From Lewinellaceae bacterium (GTDB lineage Bacteria > Bacteroidota > Bacteroidia > Chitinophagales > Saprospiraceae), in contig JADJFA010000041.1 in the NCBI GenBank assembly GCA_016708875.1, positions 1 through 8,689 of the forward strand: 8,689 bases of DNA, read 5' to 3'. Made by a program: the position numbers and the translations under genes. Numbering within the stretch: position 1 is the stretch's first letter; each line of letters starts with the position of its first letter. Of the stretch, positions 1 to 6,654 are shown piece by piece. Under the pieces are notes generated by a model. The model was given only the letters and a program-made list of their open reading frames with translations. It searched no databases and was not told the DNA's origin.

Positions 1-53
1 GAATCTGCGACGATCAGGAAGCATTTAGGAAGCGATTGCTGGGCGGTTTATGA

Positions 54-350
54 TTATAGTACAGCGTCAATGACTCCTTCTACTTTGGAGCGGCAAGTCC
101 AGTCTAATACTTTTAATCCTTCCTCCAGTTCGTCACTTGCCAACGGATGAGTATCGAGTAAGTGCTTCACTTTCTGCCGCCATTGACTCCAACTCGAGTT
201 CGAGGGGTGTGCAGACAAAACGTCCTTGAACTTTGCTGAATATAAACTCTCCCACTCATCAAAGAATACCTTGGGTCACGCTGACCATAAAGGATTCCTG
301 ACAACATCACAGATGAAAGAACCAAGAAGATTTTTGGTTTCATAAAACAC
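54..350 (-). pseudogene. Cassette-borne protein of unknown function, interrupted by one in-frame TGA
   Basis: I do not recognise the family. Reading from a GTG at 350, the first 24 codons (beginning MFYETKNLLGSF) run to a TGA at 276-278. The same frame then continues without a shift for about 74 codons (PKVFFDEWESLYSAKFKD onward) to TAA at 54-56. The downstream part is charged and rich in Trp, Asp, Glu and Lys, as expected of a real soluble protein. The start lies 12 nt after the GTTGGGC end of the attC-like site at 363-500, the usual place for the first gene of an integron cassette. The TGA may be a C-to-T change or sequencing error at a sense codon. An overlapping ATG frame at 352 begins with a signal-peptide-like stretch, but its downstream residues look non-coding. 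Total corrected length is about 98 residues; function unknown. Confidence 0.5.
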
Positions 351-362
351 ATTTTTATAGTT

Positions 363-500
363 GCCCAACGAACGCTTTTCGGCTTGGCGTTGTGGCGGTT
401 TTTTAGTACAAAAGTTCAATAGAACTCCTAATGTTGAACCTTGCACAAATGTTTCACAAAAGCACTTCAGTCGCCATATTGCCAAACCGATGTTATCCGC
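363..500 (-). repeat. attC-like recombination site (site 1)
   Basis: A 138-nt imperfect palindrome. CGGCTTGGCGTTGTGGCG at 380-397 faces CGCCATATTGCCAAACCG at 472-489, with 14 of 18 positions complementary. On the minus strand it begins with an AAC-containing box (GGATAAC, 498-492) and ends with GTTGGGC (369-363), which matches the GTTRRRY core of integron attC sites. The site starts about 25 nt after the stop of the VOC gene and ends 12 nt before the next minus-strand gene, exactly the cassette arrangement. The size is close to the Vibrio VCR class. No sequence database was consulted, so attC identity is inferred from structure and position. Confidence 0.6.
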
Positions 501-524
501 TGGCGTTATTATCATTATTCTGTT

Positions 525-882
525 TTAGTGAGTTACAAAGTCAATTCCATATTGTTTGGGTCGATTACCGCAAAGTGTCTGTCGCCCCATTCTTCACTTC
601 TTATTTAGAGCAATGTCAATTCTTTCTTTTTAAGTTCTTCAAAATATAAATCAACATTTTCAACTTCATCGTAAGGTAAATTCCATTTCCGTTAAATGGT
701 TTACGAAAATTTAATAATTCTTGTGTTGATGATTCGGTACTTAAAGGAAATTGTGTCTGCTCCGTTTGCGTCGCCAACAAAATAAACCAATCGGCTTCCC
801 ATAGAATGGAAAATCCCACTTGTCCATAGAAAGACTTCGTTTCTTCTAATTTGTCGGTTATAATTCCTGTATTTAATCTCAT
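525..882 (-). CDS. VOC (glyoxalase/bleomycin-resistance-fold) family protein, frameshifted
   Basis: Starts at ATG 882 (MRLNTGIITDKLEETKSFYG), the typical opening of a small VOC protein: a first beta strand, then the helix containing KLEETKSFY. Clean frame holds for about 70 residues to GNGIYLT. After that at least four single-base corrections recover YDEVENVDLYFEELKKK, EIDIAL, EEWGDRHFAVIDPNN and GIDFVTH, ending at TAA 525-527. The WGDRHFAVIDPNN block is the classic C-terminal VOC signature that helps build the metal or ligand site. Corrected length is about 118 residues, normal for one VOC unit. The substrate cannot be told; such proteins include dioxygenases, isomerases and drug-binding proteins. 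It lies 11 nt downstream of the DUF1801 gene, so both probably share one cassette and transcript. Confidence 0.8.
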
Positions 883-893
883 ATTGTTAAAAT

Positions 894-1260
894 TTAGATT
901 TTTTCTTTTGATGCGTAAGGAATAGTTTCATCAAGCAAAATGGCTCTGATAATCAGTCAATTCCTTTATTGGTAATTCAGATTGTTTGGTTAATTCTATA
1001 CTCCATACTTGTTTCCGCCCCTTGCTATCTAAAAGTCCTTGTGAATTTGACAGTTCATTACCTCTTACAAAGCAAATTCAATACTGTTATTTTTGCTAGG
1101 GTTAAAATAGCAAATCCAACTTTTCCTATAATAAAAAGGTATTTTAAACCGAATTTTGTCAGTTAGGTTTAACTCGTCTGATAATAGTTTTATGAATATA
1201 AAGCATTATCTCTCTTTGAGAACCGTCATGAATTATAAATAAAATCTTCGACTTGGTCAT
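894..1260 (-). CDS. DUF1801-family protein, frameshifted
   Basis: Corrected reading gives DQVEDFIYNS, DGSQREIMLYIHK, LLSDELNLTDKIRFKIPFYY, RKSWICYFNPSK, NNSIEFAFVRGNELSN, GLLDSKGRKQV and ILLDETIPYASKEKI, ending at TAA 894-896. The KIPFYYRKSWICY-NP and FVRGNELSN-GLLDSKGR blocks are typical of the DUF1801 (YdhG/YjbR-like) family, small soluble proteins of unknown biochemical role. Several single-base corrections are needed, among them a T4 run that should be T5 before the Tyr-Tyr pair and an extra A in the HK-LL stretch. The 5' end is uncertain: the ATG at 1260 is out of frame with DQVEDF. It is the first gene of its cassette, starting about 30 nt after site 2, and is followed 11 nt later by the VOC gene. 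Corrected length is about 122 residues. Confidence 0.75.
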
Positions 1261-1292
1261 ATGTTTATTATAATATTTGGTCTGCTACGCTT

Positions 1293-1430
1293 GCAGGTAA
1301 CGTTTTGCAGCTTACCGAAGGGCGGACTTTTACCACAAAACTTGATCTGAAAATCGAATGTTTGTTTAACCACTAAACTGTCTTTGGAACACGAAATTCC
1401 GCCTTTTGGGTAGGTGCTGTTATGGGCAGG
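1293..1430 (-). repeat. attC-like recombination site (site 2)
   Basis: A 138-nt imperfect palindrome. CAGCTTACCGAAGGGCGGA at 1308-1326 pairs imperfectly with the stretch 1398-1419 (TCCGCC, GGGTAGGTGCTG). On the minus strand it opens with GCCCATAAC and closes with GTTACCTGC, keeping the AAC and GTT of attC core boxes, although the closing box does not fully match GTTRRRY. It shares layout with site 1: outer AAC/GTT, a stem with a GGCGG core, and an AT-rich loop of about 70 nt. It sits about 35 nt after the stop of the small exported-protein gene and about 32 nt before the DUF1801 gene. Confidence 0.55.
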
Positions 1431-1464
1431 TTTTGTTTATTTTCAAAGTCAAGGATAAAATGTT

Positions 1465-1787
1465 TCATTTGAATTTAATAATAACACATTTGTCTATCCC
1501 TTTCTTGTTCAACTCAAGAATCAAACCATCTGCATTAGAATGTTTCTTTCAGCCCTTTTTATTAGGTTATCTCTAATTGATTGATATTGTGCCGCTTACG
1601 AATCCTAATTCGACAACTCCCAAACTGTCATAAGACATAACAGGATTGCTATCCGTAAAGATATAAAAACCTTCAATACTCTTTTACTTCAGCAGTTGAT
1701 ATTTTAGGTTCGTATTTAGCCACTTTTAAACGCCAATAGTAATGTTAATAAACTTCCTAAAACGAAACCAATCAAACTTTTTTTCAT
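1465..1787 (-). CDS. Small exported hypothetical protein, frameshifted
   Basis: Begins at ATG 1787 with MKKSLIGFVLGSLLTLLLAF, a clear signal peptide or N-terminal membrane anchor: two Lys followed by a long hydrophobic run. About four single-base corrections then recover VAKYEPKISTAEVKEY, EGFYIFTDSNPVMSYDSLG, VVELGFVSGTISI, QSIRDNLIKRAERN and NADGLILELNKKGIDKCVII, stopping at TGA 1465-1467. Corrected length is about 107 residues. It resembles the small exported hypothetical proteins common in Bacteroidota, with a C-terminal half (GLILELNKKGIDKC-VIKF) that looks like an alpha/beta fold. I assign no function. It is the last gene of its cassette and is followed by attC-like site 2. Confidence 0.65.
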
Positions 1788-1808
1788 TTATTTAATCTTT
1801 AATTTTCC

Positions 1809-1928
1809 TACTCTTTTGGTTTTTCGGTTACACCCGTTTTTAGATTGGGTTCTGGTCTCCAATTTTTATTCAAATAATATTGCTTTTATGTCACATTGGG
1901 TGGTCAACCCTTGGGCATTCGCAACCAT
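1809..1928 (-). CDS. Possible short cassette ORF, frameshifted
   Basis: A weak candidate gene opening the cassette. ATG 1928 lies 15 nt after the GTTGGGC end of site 3 (MVANAQGLTTQCDIK), and after one or two shifts a plausible C-terminus appears, YYLNKNWRPEPNLKTGVTEK followed by PKE and TAG at 1809-1811. The codon pattern and the charged tail look coding, but the protein is only about 38 residues and no family is recognised. It precedes the exported-protein gene at 1787 by about 20 nt. It could be non-coding leader. Confidence 0.3.
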
Positions 1929-1943
1929 CTTTATTATAAACTT

Positions 1944-2109
1944 GCCCAACTATCGTTTGTCGTCAACTCCCCTATTAGGCTCCATTGCGTGAAAACCCGC
2001 TTTGTCCCCACATGCGTCAATTGCGTGTATCCAACCAAACCGGCTGGTTTCACGCAACCTGGCGGACGAAAGGGGCAAACATTTGGCTTCATGCGATAGT
2101 TGTTTAACC
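1944..2109 (-). repeat. Large imperfect palindrome, divergent attC-like site (site 3)
   Basis: The outer arm CAACTATCG (1947-1955) is perfectly inverted as CGATAGTTG (2094-2102). A nested inner arm TTGCGTGAAA (1985-1994) is perfectly inverted as TTTCACGCAA (2048-2057). On the minus strand the element ends in GTTGGGC (1950-1944), identical to the closing core box of site 1, and is followed by a similar AAG/AAC-T-TATAA leader. At about 166 nt it is longer than sites 1 and 2 and its internal sequence differs, so it may be a different attC subtype or the outer border of the array. Confidence 0.45.
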
Positions 2110-2209
2110 ACATAAACGTAAGGTTAAATTTCAAACGCCCAAATCATCCAACGTACTTTTTATTTCTTTTTAGTTTTTCATTTAACTTGTTTTCGGGATC
2201 TGTTAAACA
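2101..2209. promoter_or_regulatory. Nested inverted TTTAAC half-sites upstream of crtA-like gene
   Basis: TGTTTAACC (2101-2109) faces TGTTAAACA (2201-2209), and inside them AGGTTAAAT (2121-2129) faces ATTTAACTT (2180-2188). Each pair is inverted with 8 of 9 matches and the spacing is nearly symmetrical. The pattern fills the whole leader of the crtA-like gene (start 2248). It may be an operator region or a structured DNA segment. The stretch is AT-rich, so chance is a real alternative. No convincing Bacteroidota -33/-7 promoter was found here. Confidence 0.25.
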
Positions 2210-2247
2210 AAACATGAACAGGCGGGTTGGTATGTCAACCTTCCTGA

Positions 2248-2965
2248 ATGATGAGTTCAATTACTACGCTGACTTTATTTCGTTTTCCAGTCTGCTGCAT
2301 CAAAATATGGGCCTTCGGCCAAATGCAGTTTGCCCATTCCCATATCAGCAAAACGCCAGGGCTGCATTTCTACAAACTCATGGGCAGTGGTCGGGCGCCC
2401 GGCTTCAACCCATTGCCCGATTGGGGCGTGTACGCTATGCTTGGAGTATGGGAAAACGAGCAGGCTGCCAATCATTTCTTCAATAATGCAGAAATCTTCC
2501 AGCGGTACCGGGCGCATACCAGCGAACAATGGACTATTTTCATGAAAACCCGCCAAGCCAAGGGCCTCTGGTCGGGGGCAATCCCTTCACGCCCTCCACA
2601 GATTTGGATGTGGCCAATCCGCTAATCGCCGTCATCACCCGTGCCACCATCCGGACCAGCAAACTGGTGGAGTTCTGGCGCTATGTGCCCACGTCACAAC
2701 GGCCTATCCAACAAGGATGCGAAGGGCTGATTTACACCAAAGGAATTGGTGAGGCCCCCTTGGTTCAAATGGCCACTTTCAGCCTCTGGGAAAACATGGA
2801 GGCCCTCAAAAACTTCGCCTATAACAGCCCTGAACACCAGGTGGCTATCCAAAAACCCGTCAAATGGATTGGTACAAAGAGGAGATGTTCGTACGGTTTC
2901 AGCCTTACCGCACGGTGGGTACCTGGGGAGGTAAAGACGCTTTGGCTCGCTACTTAAACAATTAA
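2248..2965 (+). CDS. crtA: CrtA-like carotenoid monooxygenase (spheroidene monooxygenase family), two frameshifts
   Basis: Begins at ATG 2248 or 2251 (SSITTLTLFRFP) directly after an in-frame TGA. Family hallmarks in order: IWAFGQMQFAH, KTPGLHFYKLMGSG, GFNPLPDWGVYAML and VWENEQAANHFF in the N-terminal half, then ANPLIAVITRATIR, FWRYVPTSQRPI, CEGLIYTKGIGEAPLVQMAT and a tail ending ALARYLNN. CrtA proteins are heme-containing oxygenases that put a keto group on acyclic carotenoid ends. Two single-base losses break the frame: a G in the G5 run at 2574-2578, between LWSG and GNPF, and an A in the A5 run at 2851-2855, before RQMDWYKEEM. Corrected length is about 239 residues, normal for the family. 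It converges on the methyltransferase gene with 29 nt between the stops. It probably acts on the CruF/CrtD-modified end; the exact position oxidised is inference. Confidence 0.8.
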
Positions 2966-2994
2966 CTTTATTCAACCGGGCCTCGCCACCACTG

Positions 2995-3901
2995 TTAAAA
3001 ATCCCATTGAAAACCATTTTTGCTTTTGTAAACCGGCGCATTCAACACCATGCCTGCCACAAATCCCACGAACCTGTGTTCCATGGAAGCAGCCCAGTCA
3101 ATGCCCTGCTGCTCCATCCGGCTCATCCAATGAAGCGTGTAGGGTGAGGGTGCCATAGGTAAGCACTTGCTCCACATGCCAGCCGCTATTTTTCATCAAC
3201 GGCTCGATATTGTTCGGCGAATAAAGCGCTGTGTGGCGCGGGGTGTGATAACCTGCCCAGTGTTGTCCAAATTTGCGGCGGGTATGGCTGTCAAAATTGG
3301 GCACTTCCACGATGAGTCGGGTTTGCGGATGGGAAATTTCGAGCAATTGTCGCAGGTGCTGCTGTGGCTGGTAATCATGCTCCAGATAATGCCACATGCT
3401 GATGATGTCCACGGGTGGTTCACTGTGCAAGTCGGCCACTTCGCCTATTCTAAGGTCAATGCCACGGTAGGTTTCCCGTTCATTTTTCCAACCTTCGTCA
3501 CTGAAATCAAGACCGATGAGATGGGCAGGGGTGTCGTTGCGCAAGCAGGCCAAAAAAGTCGGCTTACCGCAGCCCACATCGAGTATTCGGCTCCTGGTAG
3601 TCAATTTGTGGTGCTTTTTCAACCGTTTCACCCTTGTTTTATCGATGCTTCGCTGGTCTTGTTTTACGAAGGAAGCATATTTGCCCCAAGCCTCCTCCAC
3701 CCGGTAGGGCAGGTAGGCGGCGGTGTAAAATTGCCCCAATTCCGGTTCTGGTACACGGGGGTTAAGGAACACCAGCCAGCAATCTTCGCAAAGGTCAAAA
3801 TTGTATTTTGTGGGTAAATGCTCGTGCATCATTGCCGAGGTCTGCACGAAGGCTTTGTGGTTGGTGGAATTGCAGGCGAGGCATTGGTTCAGTTGTTCCA
3901 T
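2995..3901 (-). CDS. Class I SAM-dependent methyltransferase in the carotenoid operon, one frameshift near the C-terminus
   Basis: ATG 3901 gives MEQLNQCLACNS, with TGATG overlap to the preceding short ORF. An N-terminal zinc-ribbon-like pair, CLAC near residue 7 and CEDC near residue 38, is followed by the SAM-binding motif ILDVGCGKPTFLACL, then LIGLDFS (motif II) and DIISMWHYLEHDYQP (acidic motif before the typical EH). This is the zinc-ribbon plus Methyltransf_11/23 layout common in Bacteroidota. The reading is clean to about 3150. One shift near 3140-3150 then restores PYTLHWMSRMEQQGIDW and the end NAPVYKSKNGFQWDF, stopping at 2995-2997. Corrected length is about 302 residues. Its place as last gene of the pigment operon suggests a role in tailoring the carotenoid or its glycoside, but the substrate is unknown and it does not resemble the CrtF O-methyltransferase. 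Confidence 0.8.
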
Positions 3902-4020
3902 CAGCGCGTAACATGGTTGGCGATGAAACGAAAGGGTGGCCAAGGAAAGCGGAATAATGCAAGGTGAAGACCGGCTGCTCCCGCCCCGATGACGGCAATA
4001 TCAAAATTGGTAAATGGCAT
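3901..4020 (-). pseudogene. crtY: Remnant of a FAD-binding lycopene-cyclase-like gene, mostly deleted
   Basis: ATG 4020 gives MPFTNFDIAVIGAGAAGLHL, a textbook Rossmann FAD-binding N-terminus (GxGxxG) of the kind that opens Bacteroidota lycopene cyclases, which are normally about 380-400 residues. Only about 22 residues fit. The frame then reads LFRFPWPPFRFIANHVTR and stops at 3901-3903, overlapping the methyltransferase ATG as TGATG. The start overlaps the cruF 3' end by 20 nt, so the N-terminal junction is native operon structure. The tight stop/start junction suggests the last residues may be the native C-terminus, giving an internal deletion of roughly 1.1 kb. The cyclase label rests on the motif and operon position; another FAD enzyme is possible. 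An assembly collapse could produce the same picture. Confidence 0.5.
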
Positions 4021-4665
4021 AGAAAAAGGCAAAAAATACAACTTGTGAAGCAAAATGATGGATCGGGAGCGGGTGCTTTCCTTCGGGCAGGTCTTTTTTC
4101 GCGAGCACCTGCAGGAGTAATGAAACCACGAACCAATCCACGAAGTTTCGCAGTGGAGCACGGCCTGCGTCCCAATGCCAGAAGTCGAAGACCGGGGCAA
4201 CGGGTTCGATGAAAAAAATCGAGTGCCACCATCAGTACCGCTCCGCAAATCGGGGCCAGCCATTGATGCCGGATAAAACGTTTGCAAATAGTGGCTATTA
4301 GAAAGGTCAACACCACCCAATTGATGCCAATCAGGGGCGGCACACCAAAGAACTTTGGTCCCAGATTTTCACCATACTGATAGGCTCCGAAAAGCAGGCC
4401 GGTTTTCACACCCACGATTTCTACGCCCATGCCAATGAGATAGATAAGCGTCCAGATCGACAGACTGCGCTAGCCATTTTTCACCGGAAAATTCCAGTAC
4501 AGAAGCCCCCACGCCAAGTAATAGGTTGAAAGGGGTTTTGGGCAAAAACCAATCGCCTGCTCCAAGCCAAATACCAATCATTCCGGAGATGGTGATCAGT
4601 CAAATGGCAAACAGGGAGACCTGGATTTTCCCAAATGAAAATGGAAGGGATAATGGTTTATTCAT
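4001..4665 (-). CDS. cruF: CruF-like carotenoid 1',2'-hydratase (DUF422 membrane protein), frameshifted
   Basis: Starts at ATG 4665 (MNKPLSLPFSFGKIQVSLFA), overlapping the crtD stop as ATGA. CruF adds water across the terminal psi-end double bond of lycopene or gamma-carotene to give a 1'-hydroxyl. The family pattern is clear after correction: hydrophobic LITISGMIGIWLG, DWFLPKTPFNLLL, IYLIGMGVEIVGVKTGLLF, GAYQYGENLGPK, GVPPLIGINWVVLTF, then FIEPVAPVFDFWHWDAG, NFVDWFVVSLLLQVL and the end FFAFFYAIYQF with TGA 4001-4003. Multiple membrane segments are visible. Faults: in-frame TGA at 4600-4602 where Trp fits, a shift near 4530, a TAG near 4470 where Gln (CAG) fits, and one extra T in a T7 run near 4215. 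Corrected length is about 222 residues, close to family size. Confidence 0.85.
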
Positions 4666-6126
4666 GATGCTGAAATAATTAATCCTGCCGTAATCTTGGC
4701 AGAAAGCAGGCACAAAGGAATGCCTCCACCCGGATGTACGGAGCCTCCGCAGCAGTATAGATGTTTTATCTTGCTCGAAAAATTGGGTGCCTGAGGAAGG
4801 CTGCAAACCTGGAATTGCTCGCAGCGCCATACAACGCGCCCCGGTAGCTGCTCGTTCGCAGTTCAATCAGCGGTGGTGTTAGCACGTCTTCTACCTCGAT
4901 AAGTGGTGCGAGGTCGGCGCCCAGCAGGCGGTTTACCTTGGCGAGGATGTCGTGGCGGGCCTGTGCCACCAGGGCCGGCCAGTCCTGCCCATAGTCACCT
5001 GGAGCGTTTATCATCACAAACCAATTTTCGCAGCCAGGCGGAGCATCGCCGGGGATTCCTTGCTGGTAATGTTGAGGTAAACAGTGGGGTCATTGAAAAG
5101 GGTTTTATGGTCGAACAAATGGGTAAACTCCTGTCGGTAATCGCCGCTGAACAGGATATTGTGAAGGTCAAGTTCGGGGAACTGTGCACGGATGCCCCAA
5201 TAGAAAATCACCGCCGAACTGGAGCGTTCCTGGCGCAGCGTACGCGCTGGGTGCGGCTGTCCCGGCAGCAGTTTTTGTAGGTGGAAAATATATCCATGTT
5301 CGACACCACAATTTCTGCAAAATGTTGTTGTTCAGTTGTTTGAACCCCAATGGCCTGGCGGTTTTTTACCAGTATTTGCTCAACTTTTTGGCCAAAATGG
5401 AACTGAATGCCCTGCCTCAATGCCAGTTGGTAGAGGCTGGTGGTGATACTATGCATGCCGCCCTTCGGAAAATAGGCGCCCAAGTGCAGTTCAAGGTGCG
5501 GAATCATACTCATGATGCCCGGTGTGCGGTAGGGCGACGAGCCGTTGTAAGTGGCATAGCGGTTGAACAATTGGACGAGGTGCGGCTCGCCGATGGCTGC
5601 TTCGTTGAGCGAATGGAGGCTGGTTCCGATATCCATCTCCGATATTTGCGCTATGGCCTTGAGGGTATCCATAGACAGATAGGTGCCGATTTTGTGCAAC
5701 GATTTTTCAAGGAATAGTGGAGCGGTCAGGTCGTATTTCCTTTGGCTATTTTTCAAATATGCCAATACCGACGCTGCTTCTACGCCAAACCTGGCTGCTG
5801 CTTCCCTGGCAAAACCTCCCGGTTGGCGTTGACGGTGAAGCGGATGCCGTCTTCCCAAAAATAGTTGCAGACCGATTCCTTGCGGTGGTACTGGAAAAAT
5901 TCGTCCGGTTGCTCGCCAAACAATCCGAAAAGTTCAGTCACCAGCTCCGGCATGGTGAACAGGGAAGGCCCTGCATCGAAGCGGTAGCCGCCCAGTTCGA
6001 AGGCATGGAGCCTGCCGCCGGGATAGTCGTTTGCATCAAAACAGTGACACTCATGCCAGCCGCCCGAAGACGCAGGGCAGCGGCTATCCCGGCAATACCG
6101 GCTCCGACGATAATGGATGAAGGCAT
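4662..6126 (-). CDS. crtD: CrtD/CrtI-type carotenoid desaturase, several frameshifts
   Basis: Starts at ATG 6126 (MPSSIIVGAGIAGIAAALRL), an FAD/NAD-binding fold, then ANDYPGGRLHAFELGG, FDAGPSLFTMPELVTELFG, the middle domain (KYDLTAPLFLEKSLHKIGTY, YNGSSPYRTPGIMSMIPHLE, GAYFPKGGMHSITTSLYQLA), SSAVIFYWGI, WFVMINAPGDYGQDW, SSYRGALYGAASN and the family signature GGSVHPGGGIPLCLLSAK near the end. The stop is TGA 4662-4664, overlapping the cruF ATG. Single-base losses occur near 6042 (T run), 5815 (G run), 5270 (A run), 5055 (C run) and 4785 (A run). Corrected length is about 488 residues, normal for the family. Beside cruF and crtA it is most likely the 3,4-desaturase acting on hydroxylated ends (CrtD) rather than phytoene desaturase (CrtI), but motifs alone do not settle this. 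It is first gene of the operon. Confidence 0.88.
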
Positions 6127-6254
6127 TATTTTGGATAAATGATGCCGATTTTGTTCGACGAAGAGTATAATGCAGGAAGAGGAAAATGGTTTTAAGGGAG
6201 TACGCTAGAAAGGTTATTTTCCAGCGTTGAACGTTTGCTAAAACTTTTGGAAGT

Positions 6255-6492
6255 TTAGCAACCATACCCCTCTACACCAATTTTGATTTCCACCACCACC
6301 TCCGCCCAAACCTCATCGTTTTTCGCGCTGCTGCCGATGATTTTGTCTTTTCGCGGCAACCCTTGCAGTTTGGCGAAGGGCGTGCCCGCCCTTGCTGTCT
6401 TTGGTGGCCTCCTTGTAAAGCAAGTAGTTGATCAGTCGTTACACACCTTCCAGGTCAATGGATGCCGGAAGCGTAATAATAATTTGATTATC
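6255..6492 (-). pseudogene. Broken small ORF of unknown function
   Basis: The minus strand reads NQIIITLPASIDLEGV, then a TAA where Gln (CAA) would fit, then RLINYLLYKEATKDSK. After a shift near 6385 it reads LQGLPRKDKIIGSSAKNDEV and WAEVVVEIKIGVEGYGC to TAA 6255-6257. The first part looks like a real small protein (amphipathic strand, then a helix with LINYLLYKEA). No clear ATG is present and the family is not recognised. It lies upstream of and in the same direction as crtD, with about 130 nt between them. Confidence 0.35.
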
Positions 6493-6497
6493 AACTC

Positions 6498-6654
6498 TCT
6501 AAATTTTCGTTTTTAGTGCGTTTCAGTGCTAATATAAGTATTTTTCAGGGCACTAAATGCGGAATATCCCACCCGTGATACGAGAGGGATAGATTTCGTT
6601 TCGGCCCATGCGAAGTTCCCCGCATAGGACTCAAAACAGCATCCGCCTATATGT
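6498..6654. other. Intergenic stretch without a convincing gene
   Basis: No gene could be supported on either strand. A short hairpin ATGCG/CGCAT occurs around 6608-6625, and GCACTAAA-like words recur at 6510-6555 (CACTGAAACGCACTAAA and CAGGGCACTAAATGC in related forms). It may hold the terminator of the TonB-C-like gene or the promoter of the small ORF, but no clear signal is seen. Confidence 0.3.

Noticed and set aside
276..278. Selenocysteine reading of the in-frame TGA
   Set aside because: No SECIS-like hairpin or selenoprotein family is recognisable, and similar unexplained stops occur in other genes of this error-rich window.
167..352. Minus-strand ORF with a signal-peptide-like start (MKPKIFLVLSSVML)
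   Set aside because: Its downstream part is low-complexity and Arg-rich, while the overlapping frame carries a long charged, coding-like stretch across the same bases. The hydrophobic run is probably an out-of-frame accident.
2100..2486. 128-residue plus-strand ORF overlapping the crtA start
   Set aside because: It runs through AT-rich leader and then out of frame across clear CrtA motifs; a shadow frame.
3167..3817. 216-residue plus-strand ORF
   Set aside because: It lies antisense to the methyltransferase with its SAM motif; no family resemblance of its own.
5184..5717. 177-residue plus-strand ORF
   Set aside because: Antisense to crtD, which has unmistakable desaturase motifs.
6100..6270. 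crtD promoter with Bacteroidota -7 element (TAnnTTTG)
   Set aside because: Only a weak partial match (TATACTCTTCG) without a well-placed TTG at -33; not enough to annotate.
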